This document shows positions 24,594-32,790 of a stretch of DNA of 34,705 nt, piece after piece. The position numbers were made by a program, and so were the translations under genes. The DNA is from an uncultured Bacteroidota bacterium. Its GTDB lineage: Bacteria; Bacteroidota; Bacteroidia; Bacteroidales; 4484-276. The stretch is taken from positions 1-34,705 of the forward strand of contig CAJATL010000336.1 in the NCBI GenBank assembly GCA_903944895.1, in the 5' to 3' direction. The notes under the pieces were generated by a model that was given only the letters and a program-made list of their open reading frames with translations, was not told the DNA's origin and ran no database searches. Each line of letters starts with the position of its first letter. Position 1 is the first letter of the stretch.

Positions 24594-25721
24594 TTATTTT
24601 TCAGAGATCAGTGCCAGGGTGAAAGTTTCGTTGTAAAAATCGCAACGTGTGGGGCCATTATTTCCGATTTCGCCGTAAGTAAAAAATCCGTTGATCGGAA
24701 GTCCTGTCATTCGCGAGGCCTCAGTGATTTCTTCGGAAATAACCGGACCAAGTGCACGATGGCGCGCCATACACGAAAAAAGAAGCATCAAATCAACTTT
24801 ACCGGCATCTTTAAAAAATTCGACAATATCTTTTTTGGTATGATCAACAATTTCGAAACCAGGGGAAGTCGAAAAAGTCACAACAGCGCCTTGTGGCACA
24901 GTACCGGCGAAAATGAGCGACTGTTTTTCCTTATCAATTCCCACCACAGCTCTCAGTACTTCCCGTCCATCTTTTTTTACCAGCAGCGGATATTCAACAC
25001 CAATTTCTGGCAAATCTTCGTCGTTGATGCTGAGGTGTTCTTTGTAAACCTTTAAAGCCGGTTCGTTGTCGATGGTGTAAAGGATGTTTCCGGTAGCTTT
25101 TGTAACAATTTTATCAGATCCGATGCCAACCCAGCCGCTCGTTGCCAGCCCGCGAATATTTACAAAGTCGGTATCAAAGGCAATTACAACAGCTCCGTTG
25201 TTGTTGGTCTTATCGCCATTAAAAACAAAAGTTTCAACGAATTTTGCATCATCTCCGGCTAATCCCCCAAACATTTCGGTATCCAGGCCTGCAACTTCAA
25301 GAACTCCCTCTACAATCTCCTGTCCGTTGGCCATTAAGCCACTTACGGCAATGATAAATGCAGGTTTTTGAAAATGGCTTTTACCCCAGGCACCAACTTT
25401 TTTGCCAAGTTCCATCGAACTGATTTCATGCCCGTCAATAATTGTTCCTGCAAAATAACTCTGGTTAATCTCGACCAGCGAAACTGTAACCGAACCTTCA
25501 AAAATGCCGTCGTTAGAGCCATCATAGAATATTTCGCCACATGAACTTGCTCCAAGAATCATAATTCTGTACTTGTCAAATACTGACTTTACCTGCAAAA
25601 TATCCAATTCAACCGATGAAAAGACAAAGGCAAGGTTTGGATTAAAACTGTCGTTGATAAACTCCGCAAGTTTAGCTTCAAGAATAGTAAGATTTGAGGC
25701 TTTAAATGTTTTGACTTTCAT
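24594..25721 (-). CDS. FIST-domain sensory protein
   Basis: This encodes 375 residues: a FIST N domain (about 20-215) followed by a FIST C domain (about 220-355). Recognisable blocks are LAFVFSSVELD, ILGASSCGEIFYDG, FGGLAGDDAKF and GWVGIGSDKIVTKATGN, then EYPLLVKKDGREVLRAVVGID and the late LLFSCMARHRALG with GFFTYGEIG. FIST is a predicted small-ligand-binding sensory module, often fused to or encoded beside kinases and chemoreceptors; amino acids have been proposed as ligands. Here it is a stand-alone soluble protein with no signal peptide or membrane segment. The hybrid kinase follows 32 bp downstream, so the two probably form one signalling unit. A TATTTTTG box lies 23 bp upstream of the start. 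Confidence 0.9.
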   Translation of the reverse strand: MKVKTFKASNLTILEAKLAEFINDSFNPNLAFVFSSVELDILQVKSVFDKYRIMILGASSCGEIFYDGSNDGIFEGSVTVSLVEINQSYFAGTIIDGHEISSMELGKKVGAWGKSHFQKPAFIIAVSGLMANGQEIVEGVLEVAGLDTEMFGGLAGDDAKFVETFVFNGDKTNNNGAVVIAFDTDFVNIRGLATSGWVGIGSDKIVTKATGNILYTIDNEPALKVYKEHLSINDEDLPEIGVEYPLLVKKDGREVLRAVVGIDKEKQSLIFAGTVPQGAVVTFSTSPGFEIVDHTKKDIVEFFKDAGKVDLMLLFSCMARHRALGPVISEEITEASRMTGLPINGFFTYGEIGNNGPTRCDFYNETFTLALISEK

Positions 25722-25744
25722 TTTGGTACATTTTAATTTTTACC

Positions 25745-25752
25745 CAAAAATA
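25745..25752 (-). promoter_or_regulatory. Candidate -7 box (TATTTTTG) of the FIST-kinase unit
   Basis: The minus strand reads TATTTTTG, matching TAnnTTTG, 23 bp before the FIST start codon. A TTTG lies 28 bp further upstream, somewhat too far for a standard -33 element. Confidence 0.45.
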
Positions 25753-25851
25753 ATAAAATAATAGCACGGAGGTATTTTTTCAAAAATTATGCTACAATTA
25801 AAGCAGTTAAGACCTGGAAAGGTTATTTAAGGTTTTTTCAGGCAGAGAATT

Positions 25852-25880
25852 CCTGGAATAATTCCAAAGCCAGGTTTTTT
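25852..25880 (+). terminator. Terminator-like hairpin oriented against the flanking genes
   Basis: On the + strand, CCTGG (25852-25856) pairs with CCAGG (25870-25874) around a 13-nt loop and is followed by TTTTTT. Both neighbouring genes (FIST and dxs) run on the minus strand, where no T run follows. It would therefore stop only transcription antisense to them. The motif GGTTTTTTCAG also occurs twice in this spacer (25831 and 25873). Confidence 0.35.
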
Positions 25881-25893
25881 CAGTCTCTGATTT

Positions 25894-27795
25894 TTAGACA
25901 GAACTTTTTGTTTTGATTGTCTGGATAATTCCCTCTTTATCATACCCACATTCGTGATGAAGCTGTTCCTGCGTCCCCTGGCTGATAAATCGGTCGGGAA
26001 TTCCCAATCTGGTAATTATGGCGTGGTAATGGTTGTCGGTTTGAAATTCGGCCACTGCCGAACCAAGTCCACCGCTGATGACGCCATCTTCGACAGTGAT
26101 GATGAGTTTATGTTTCTTAAAAACCGAGTGTAATAATTCTTCATCGATGGGTTTTAAAAACCTCATGTCGTAAAGCGCCGCATCAATGTCGTCTTCCGAT
26201 AGGGTTTTGCAAGCTTCCAGGGCATCATTTCCGACGTGACCAATCGAGATTATCGCCACATCTTTTCCATCTTTGATCATTCTGCCTTTCCCGATTTCGA
26301 TTTCCTCAAACGGCGTTTTCCATTCAGGCATTACACCGCGGCCTCTGGGATAACGGATTACAAACGGGCCTTTGTTTCCGGTTTGAGCTGTAAACATCAT
26401 GTTTCGGAGTTCCTGCTCGTTCATTGGCGAACAAATAGTAAGATTTGGGATACTTCGCAAAAATGCCAGGTCGAAAGCTCCGTGATGGGTTGCGCCGTCT
26501 TCGCCAACAAGCCCGGCACGGTCGAGGCAAAATACCACATTGAGTTTTTGTAGTGCCACATCGTGGATAAGCTGGTCGTAAGCGCGCTGCATAAATGTCG
26601 AATAGATGTTGCAAAACGGGATAAATCCCTGTGTTGCCAGTCCGGCCGCAAAAGTAACGGCATGTTGTTCGGCAATGCCCACATCAAAAGCACGGTGGGG
26701 CATTTTATACATCATCATATCGAGCGAACTGCCTGATGGCATGGCTGGAGTAATGCCTATTATTTTTTCGTTTTGTTCCGCTAATTCGATAATTGTTTTG
26801 CCAAAAACAATCTGATATTTCGGCGCCTGCACGTGGTCGCAGGGTTTTTCTTTAAATAATACCCCGGTTTTTTTGTCGAAAGCACCCGGAGGAGCATGAA
26901 AAATGGTGGGTTCCTTTTCGGCCTGCGGCAATCCTTTTCCTTTGGTGGTGATGATATGAAGAAGTTTTGGCCCGCGAATATTTTTGAGGTCGTTCAATAA
27001 TTTAGTTAGTTGGACAATGTCGTTGCCATCAACAGGGCCAAAATATCTGAAATTAAAAGCTTCGAAAAGGTTGCTGCGGGTGAGAATACTTCCTTTAACA
27101 GCGTTTCCGACCTGTTTTACAATAGCTCTGGTGTGTTCGCCGTATTTTGTCCCGCCACCAAGCAATTTCCAGATTTTATCTCTCAGTTTGTTGTAAGCTT
27201 TGGAAGTAACAATGTGAGCCAGGTATTCCTTGATGGCACCAACATTTTTATCGATCGCGATGCCATTATCGTTGAGGATTACCAGTAAATTCGGATCACC
27301 GACTCCAGCGTTGTTGAGCGCTTCGATGGCAATTCCGCCAGTCATGGCGCCATCGCCGATTACTGCGATATGCTGCCTGTGAAAGTCGTTGCTCATTTTT
27401 GCTGCAACGGCCATCCCAAGTGCTGCCGAAATGGATGTTGACGAATGCCCGACGCCAAAAGCATCGTATTCGCTTTCGTCCATTTTTGGAAAACCACTGA
27501 TGCCTTTATATTTCCGGTTTTGATAGAAAATATCGCGGCGACCGGTAAGAATTTTATGACCATAAGCCTGGTGGCCTACGTCCCAGATGAGTTTGTCGTA
27601 AGGCGTATTAAAAACATAGTGCAAAGCTACCGTCAGCTCAACCACACCAAGGCTTGCGCCCAGATGCGCCGGATTATTGGAAACCGCGTCAATGATGAAT
27701 TCTCTTAACTCGGTACAAACCTGGGTAAGCTGGCTTTCGTCCAGTTTGCGCAGGTCGGCGGGTGAATTGATGTTATTTAAAAGATTCCCTTTCAT
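25894..27795 (-). CDS. dxs: 1-deoxy-D-xylulose-5-phosphate synthase
   Basis: Dxs condenses pyruvate and glyceraldehyde-3-phosphate, the first step of the MEP isoprenoid pathway; the product also feeds thiamine and pyridoxal synthesis. The copy is complete at 633 residues. His44 (PAHLGASLG) and His75 (DVGHQAYGHKILTGR) contact substrate and cofactor. GDGAMTGGIAIEALNNAG (147-164) is the thiamine-diphosphate/Mg motif. FGPVDGND begins the linker. Glu376 in FDVGIAEQHAVTFAAG activates the cofactor. DRAGLVGEDGATHHGAFDLAFL and the transketolase C domain (GHVGNDALEA, VEDGVISGGLGSAVAEF) follow. Aspartate kinase lies upstream on the same strand with a 167-bp gap. thiL, which needs the thiazole made from this product, is elsewhere in the window; this is probably coincidence. 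Confidence 0.97.
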   Translation of the reverse strand: MKGNLLNNINSPADLRKLDESQLTQVCTELREFIIDAVSNNPAHLGASLGVVELTVALHYVFNTPYDKLIWDVGHQAYGHKILTGRRDIFYQNRKYKGISGFPKMDESEYDAFGVGHSSTSISAALGMAVAAKMSNDFHRQHIAVIGDGAMTGGIAIEALNNAGVGDPNLLVILNDNGIAIDKNVGAIKEYLAHIVTSKAYNKLRDKIWKLLGGGTKYGEHTRAIVKQVGNAVKGSILTRSNLFEAFNFRYFGPVDGNDIVQLTKLLNDLKNIRGPKLLHIITTKGKGLPQAEKEPTIFHAPPGAFDKKTGVLFKEKPCDHVQAPKYQIVFGKTIIELAEQNEKIIGITPAMPSGSSLDMMMYKMPHRAFDVGIAEQHAVTFAAGLATQGFIPFCNIYSTFMQRAYDQLIHDVALQKLNVVFCLDRAGLVGEDGATHHGAFDLAFLRSIPNLTICSPMNEQELRNMMFTAQTGNKGPFVIRYPRGRGVMPEWKTPFEEIEIGKGRMIKDGKDVAIISIGHVGNDALEACKTLSEDDIDAALYDMRFLKPIDEELLHSVFKKHKLIITVEDGVISGGLGSAVAEFQTDNHYHAIITRLGIPDRFISQGTQEQLHHECGYDKEGIIQTIKTKSSV

Positions 27796-27962
27796 TTTTG
27801 TATTAACAATCTATTCTCGTTTTTGTCACTTTTAGTGAACTGTAATAAACAAATATTTTTACTGATAATTGTCTGCCGGCATTTGATTGATGCATAAAAA
27901 TGCCGTTACAGTCTGGCAGCAACATCCATCAAAGTGATAATCACAGGAAAACTTCTGTCTTT

Positions 27963-29273
27963 TCAGGTTTTATGCTGCATCTTTATTTTAGGTTCCTGAA
28001 ACTTTATGTAGGCTGCCTGGAAGGTTTTTCGGCTTCGCTGTTCCAGGAAAATATTGCATCCTTTCAGGTGTTTTTCGATAACATCGTTATTGAAATGCCT
28101 GATGGTGAGCAATTCGAGATTTTCGTTGTATTTAATATCAAAATCAACGCTAAGCGATTTTATCAAAAATTCAAGTTTGATTCCCGGGTGGTTCACGCAA
28201 ACGGTAAAACTGATTGCTGAATTCTGCATCAGGTTTACCTTGATGTTTTGCCGGGTAAATTCACCAAAGAGCCGGTACAGCTTTTCTTCAGTGATAAACG
28301 AAAAATCTTTGGTCGAAAACGAAATCAACATCTGATCCTTTTTGAGGATAAGAAAAGGAACGATTTGATCGGAGACATCACTTTCTTGGATGAGTGAGCC
28401 TTCGGATAAGGGATCAGCAAACGATTTGATACGCAGCGGGATGGATTTGTTTTGCAGCGGTTTGATGGTTTTTGGGTGCAGGATTTTGGCCCCAAAAAAC
28501 GACAATTCGATGGCTTCGCGATACGATAAACGTGGAATTCTGATGGTGTCGGAAAAATAAACCGGGTCGGCATTGAGCAGTCCGGCCACGTCTTTCCACA
28601 CAATTACCTCGCTGGCGTTGGTGCAAAACGCGAACACCGATGCGGTAAAGTCGGAACCCTCGCGGCCAAGCGTGGTTGGTTTGCCATCCTGCGTGTTTCC
28701 TATAAATCCCTGGGTAATGATAAGATTTTGAGGGTTTCCCGGGGATTCAAAAATCCCGGAAACGGTTTTTGATATTTTTCCGTCCGTGATTTTCCAATCC
28801 ACCGCTGCATCACGGAAGCGATCGTTGGTAATTATAACTTCACCGGCATTAAGCAGGTAATTTTTCAGGCCATTTTCGTCAAGATAGGCCGAGATAATAT
28901 TTGTCGAAAGTATTTCGCCGAAAGGCACAATCCTATCGTAAAACTCATCATAATTTCCGATGGGATGATGCGCTGATTTGCGGATATCCTCAAAAATCTG
29001 TGCAACAATTTCGAAAACCGGATGGCCCTTCTGAGGAAATAATCCTTCCAGAATCTGACCGTGAAAATCTTCGACGGTCATCATTTCAGCTTCAAGTGCG
29101 GGCTTTGAAAAAAACGCTGCATCAACAACCTTTTCGAGCGCATTGGTGATTTTCCCCATGGCCGAAATTACAACGATCAAATTTTCGTCCCTGTAAAGGC
29201 GAAGTATCGAGGTGACATTTTTTATGGCCCCGGCGCTGTTGACCGAGGCACCGCCAAATTTAAAGACTTTCAT
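27963..29273 (-). CDS. lysC: Aspartate kinase (monofunctional)
   Basis: This encodes 436 residues. It phosphorylates aspartate at the first step of lysine, threonine and methionine synthesis. The N-terminal KVFKFGGASVNSAGAIKNV motif (KFGGAS) and VVISAMGKITNALE are kinase-fold signatures. TTLGREGSDFTASVFAFCTNASEVIVWKDVAGLLNADP is the conserved aspartate/ATP site. LSYREAIELSFFGAKILHPKTI leads into two C-terminal ACT domains (about 295-420) expected to bind feedback inhibitors. It lacks the homoserine dehydrogenase domain of ThrA. A TATTTTTG -7 box lies just upstream. No other gene of the pathway is in view. Confidence 0.94.
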   Translation of the reverse strand: MKVFKFGGASVNSAGAIKNVTSILRLYRDENLIVVISAMGKITNALEKVVDAAFFSKPALEAEMMTVEDFHGQILEGLFPQKGHPVFEIVAQIFEDIRKSAHHPIGNYDEFYDRIVPFGEILSTNIISAYLDENGLKNYLLNAGEVIITNDRFRDAAVDWKITDGKISKTVSGIFESPGNPQNLIITQGFIGNTQDGKPTTLGREGSDFTASVFAFCTNASEVIVWKDVAGLLNADPVYFSDTIRIPRLSYREAIELSFFGAKILHPKTIKPLQNKSIPLRIKSFADPLSEGSLIQESDVSDQIVPFLILKKDQMLISFSTKDFSFITEEKLYRLFGEFTRQNIKVNLMQNSAISFTVCVNHPGIKLEFLIKSLSVDFDIKYNENLELLTIRHFNNDVIEKHLKGCNIFLEQRSRKTFQAAYIKFQEPKIKMQHKT

Positions 29274-29293
29274 TTTAATGTTTTTGAGCCTCG

Positions 29294-29301
29294 CAAAAAT
29301 A
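29294..29301 (-). promoter_or_regulatory. Candidate -7 box (TATTTTTG) of the aspartate kinase gene
   Basis: The minus strand reads TATTTTTG, a TAnnTTTG match ending 20 bp before the start codon at 29273. No TTG is found 17-23 bp further upstream. The rest of the spacer up to 29481 shows nothing else that I recognise. Confidence 0.45.
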
Positions 29302-29481
29302 CTGTAATTGATTCATGGGTGAACATGGAAAGCGAAATTTGCATATGTTTTGAAAACGCAAGGTTAAAATAACTGGTTTGTTGAAGCGTTTGCAACATAC
29401 ATTTTTAAAAATTTGAAAACCATCAGCAAGCTGCATCACAATTAACAGGAAATTCAAACCGACAAGTTTTCAGCCTTTTGT

Positions 29482-29530
29482 GTGCTTTGAGGTTTGTATT
29501 TTGTAGTTTGTGATTTACTTTGAACTGTTT
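29482..29530. repeat. Degenerate 7-bp array upstream of the TPR gene
   Basis: Seven heptamers lie in phase: GTGCTTT, GAGGTTT, GTATTTT, GTAGTTT, GTGATTT, ACTTTGA, ACTGTTT. The consensus is roughly GTnnTTT. The array ends about 30 bp before the ATG of the TPR protein, where its promoter would be expected. Near-matches to TAnnTTTG (TAGTTTG, TACTTTG), each one base short, lie in it. Confidence 0.5.
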
Positions 29531-29560
29531 GTCTGTTTAAGTTAATGTCTTCATAATAGT

Positions 29561-32500
29561 ATGAATATGAGATTTTCCTTCAGCCTGGGCTTTGTTTTCG
29601 TTTTGTTTTTTTTGCCGGCTTTTATCTGTGCGCAACAGACCGTAGTTTACGACAATCCGGATGCTTCTTTTAAAACCGGTCTCGACCTGATCGAAAAAAA
29701 ACAATTTGGCGCTGCTAGCCAGGTTTTCGAAAAAATGATCACCCAACTGCCTTCCGGCGAAACGGTGATGCTGCCCGAAGCCCGGTATTACGCCGCACTG
29801 TGCGATTATAAACTCGGCCATCCGCAAGCAAAAGAAAAATTCGGGACTTTTATAAGCGATTTCCCAAATCACACCAAAACCAACAGGGCTACCCTTAATC
29901 TTGGCATGTTGGAGTACGATAACCGGAAATACAAGGATGCCATTGTTACTTTCGAAAAAGTTGATAATTACCGCCTCAGCCCTGACCAGCGTCAGGAATA
30001 TCTTTATAAACTGGGCTTCAGTTACCTGAAAACCGATAATTTTTCAAAAGCCAGGGAAGCCTTTTTTCCGATTTTGAATACCCCCGGCCAATATCAGAAT
30101 CCTTCAATTTTCAACTACGCGCACCTGGCCTACATGGATAAAAATTACGACCAGGCCTTGCTCTATTTTAAGAAAGTCGAAAACGATCCGGCTTACAGCG
30201 AAATGGTGCCGTTTTATCTCATCCAGATTAATTACATCAACAAAAATTATGATGAGATTATAAAAATCGGACCGGATTTGCTTAAAAGTGACAAGATTAA
30301 GGATAAGAAAAAACTTGCCGAAGCTCACCGGATTGTTGGCAAGGCGTTTTATGAAAAAGCCGCTTACGCTGAAGCGCTTCCTTACTTTGAAAAATATGCG
30401 AAAACTTCGGGCAAATCGCTTACCAGAAGCGAATATTATGAGTTTGGCTATGCCAACTACAAAGCCGGGAATTTTGAAAAAGCTATCGATTTTTTCCAGA
30501 AAGCCATCAAAGATAAAGACCAGCTATCGCAAAGCGCCCAATATTATCTGAGCGACTGCTATTTGAAAACCGATCAGAAGCAGTTTGCTCAAAAAGCATT
30601 TTTTGCAGCTTACGAACTTACTTTTGACATGAAAATACGCGAAGATGCGCTATTTAACTATGCAAAACTTTCGTACGAACTTTCCTACGACCCTTATGAC
30701 CAAGCCATTGGAGCCTTAAAAAACTACATCAACGATTACCCTGAATCTCCTAGGATTGATGAAGCCTACGCTTATCTCTCCAAACTTTTTCTGTCAACAA
30801 AAAATTACCAGTCGGCCATCGATGCCATCGAAGGGATCAAAGGAAAAAGTAACGATTTGCGCGCTGCTTATCAAAAAATTACGTATTTGCGGGGCATTCA
30901 GCTATTTAACGGGAATAAGTTTGATGAGGCTTTGAAGAATTTCAAAAAATCGCTTTCGGTGAATGCTGATCAGAAGATTACGGCACTTGCAAAATTCTGG
31001 ATCGGCGAAACCCATTACAAAATGAAGGATAATTTTAAAGCCATCGATTATTACGAGGAGTTTATGACCACGCCGGGAGCATCGAAGTCCGACATTTTCC
31101 CGATGGTTAATTACAACCTCGGCTATGCCCATTTTAATCTGGAACATTATGATGAAGCCATTGTCGCTTTCAGGCAATTCATCAATAAATCAGGCGATAT
31201 CGGAATAAATTACGTCGCCGACGCCCAACTCCGGACTGGTGATTGTTTTTTTGTAACTCAGGATTATGCTGAAGCCATCCAGAATTACGACCGTGCCATC
31301 AGCCGCAATGCTGCCGGCAGCGATTATGCCACTTATCAGAAGGCGCTTTCGCAGGGTGCGCTTGGGCAAAGGGATAAAAAGATCGGAACGCTAAAGCAGA
31401 TTTCGACACTTTTTCCGCGCTCATCTTATCTCGACGATGCCAGCTTCGAAATTGCACAAACCTATTTGTTGATGGGCGATAATTCAAATGCCCTCGAATG
31501 GTTCAATCAAACCATCACAAATTTCCCGAACAGCAGTTATTTGCTCAGGTCGCAGCAAAAAACCGGACTGATTTATTACAATCAAAATCAATACGACCTG
31601 GCCCTGGATGCCCTCAAAAAGGTCGTAACCAAATACCCCGGAACTACCGAGTCGAAGGAAGCCCTGGCCACGATCAAAAATATTTACATGGATAAAAATG
31701 CCGTGGACGAATATTTTGCATTCGTGAAAAACGTCCCGAATGCCGGGGTTTCGGTTACCGAGCAGGATTCGCTGACTTACATCGCAGCCGAAAATCTTTA
31801 CATGAACAACAATTGCGAAGAGGCAACTGCCGGTTTCAGCAACTACATCAGCAATTTTCCTGCCGGCGCGTTTTCGCTACAGGCCAACTTTTACAAGGCC
31901 GAATGTGATTTTAATTCAGGAAAACCAGATGCAGCGCTCCCGGGTTACGAGTTTGTAATTGCAGGCTCAAAATCGCAGTTTACCGAAAAGGCTTTGCTGC
32001 GGGCTTCTGCGATCAATTTCGAAAAAGGAAAATATTCTGAGGCCCTCGGCCAGTACAAAGCGCTTCAGCTTAAGGCCGAATATGCTGCAAACATCACCAA
32101 AGCCATCGAAGGTGAGATGGAATGTAGTTTCAGACTTGGAGATGCTGCCGGGGCCATCGATGCTGCCTATCTTTTGCTGGACAGGGAAAATCTGGATAAC
32201 GAACAGGTTTTCAATGCCCGTTTTATCATCGCCAAATCGGCTATGGTTCTCGGGAAACTGGACGTGGCAACCAAAGAATTTGAAAAAACTGCCGCGCTTT
32301 CCGGTGACGAAAAAGGAGCTGAATCACAATACATGCTCGCCGAAATTCAATTTCAACAGAAAAATTACCCCAAAGCCGAAACCCTGGTTTTTGATCTGGC
32401 CAACCATTTTGCCGGTGAGGAATTCTGGAAGGCTAAAGGTTTTATCCTGCTGGCCGATATTTACAACGCCAGCGGCAATGTTTTCCAGGCCCGGCAAACC

Positions 32501-32584
32501 CTGCAAAGCATTATTGATAATTATGATGGTGCCGATCTGAAGGAAATCGCCACCCAAAAACTCGCTGCTCTGGAAAAGAATTGA
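29561..32584 (+). CDS. Periplasmic tetratricopeptide-repeat scaffold protein
   Basis: This encodes 1007 residues. A signal peptide (MNMRFSFSLGFVFVLFFLPAFICA, cleavage expected before QQ) sends it to the periplasm; Met3 is an alternative start. The mature protein is an almost unbroken solenoid of TPR or TPR-like helical pairs, probably more than 20, with the usual A/G-8, Y-11 and A-20 pattern. Examples are ALPYFEKYAKTSGKSL, KAIDFFQKAIKDKDQLSQSA, EAIQNYDRAISRNAAGSDYA and LALDALKKVVTKYPGT. There is no membrane segment or enzymatic domain. Such proteins organise envelope complexes. An outer-membrane beta-barrel gene follows 206 bp downstream on the same strand, and I infer that the two act together. 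The exact role is unknown. Confidence 0.88.
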   Translation: MNMRFSFSLGFVFVLFFLPAFICAQQTVVYDNPDASFKTGLDLIEKKQFGAASQVFEKMITQLPSGETVMLPEARYYAALCDYKLGHPQAKEKFGTFISDFPNHTKTNRATLNLGMLEYDNRKYKDAIVTFEKVDNYRLSPDQRQEYLYKLGFSYLKTDNFSKAREAFFPILNTPGQYQNPSIFNYAHLAYMDKNYDQALLYFKKVENDPAYSEMVPFYLIQINYINKNYDEIIKIGPDLLKSDKIKDKKKLAEAHRIVGKAFYEKAAYAEALPYFEKYAKTSGKSLTRSEYYEFGYANYKAGNFEKAIDFFQKAIKDKDQLSQSAQYYLSDCYLKTDQKQFAQKAFFAAYELTFDMKIREDALFNYAKLSYELSYDPYDQAIGALKNYINDYPESPRIDEAYAYLSKLFLSTKNYQSAIDAIEGIKGKSNDLRAAYQKITYLRGIQLFNGNKFDEALKNFKKSLSVNADQKITALAKFWIGETHYKMKDNFKAIDYYEEFMTTPGASKSDIFPMVNYNLGYAHFNLEHYDEAIVAFRQFINKSGDIGINYVADAQLRTGDCFFVTQDYAEAIQNYDRAISRNAAGSDYATYQKALSQGALGQRDKKIGTLKQISTLFPRSSYLDDASFEIAQTYLLMGDNSNALEWFNQTITNFPNSSYLLRSQQKTGLIYYNQNQYDLALDALKKVVTKYPGTTESKEALATIKNIYMDKNAVDEYFAFVKNVPNAGVSVTEQDSLTYIAAENLYMNNNCEEATAGFSNYISNFPAGAFSLQANFYKAECDFNSGKPDAALPGYEFVIAGSKSQFTEKALLRASAINFEKGKYSEALGQYKALQLKAEYAANITKAIEGEMECSFRLGDAAGAIDAAYLLLDRENLDNEQVFNARFIIAKSAMVLGKLDVATKEFEKTAALSGDEKGAESQYMLAEIQFQQKNYPKAETLVFDLANHFAGEEFWKAKGFILLADIYNASGNVFQARQTLQSIIDNYDGADLKEIATQKLAALEKN

Positions 32585-32585
32585 A

Positions 32586-32772
32586 ACACGGAGAACACGG
32601 AAGAATATTTCAAAAAACAAAAAACAAACACGGAGGCACGGAGAGAATGGAGGATCACAGAGGAAGATTACGAAAACGCACGAAACCTACCAGGTTTTTA
32701 AAACCTGTGAGGTTTTAATATCGAAAAACTTGTTTAAAAAATAATTCTCCGTGTACTCCGTATCTCCGTGGT
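32586..32772. repeat. Inverted-repeat element between the TPR and beta-barrel genes
   Basis: The left arm (32586-32646) carries repeated ACACGGAG-type motifs, and the right arm (32747-32772, CTCCGTGTACTCCGTATCTC) carries their reverse complement. Between them, 32683-32715 forms an imperfect hairpin with a perfect core palindrome CAGGTTTTTAAAACCTG at 32691-32707. The whole fills nearly all of the spacer and looks like a small REP/MITE-like element. No open frame of interest is inside it. If transcribed it could attenuate or stabilise the TPR/beta-barrel mRNA. Confidence 0.65.
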
Positions 32773-32790
32773 AAAATTAAATAGAAAAGC

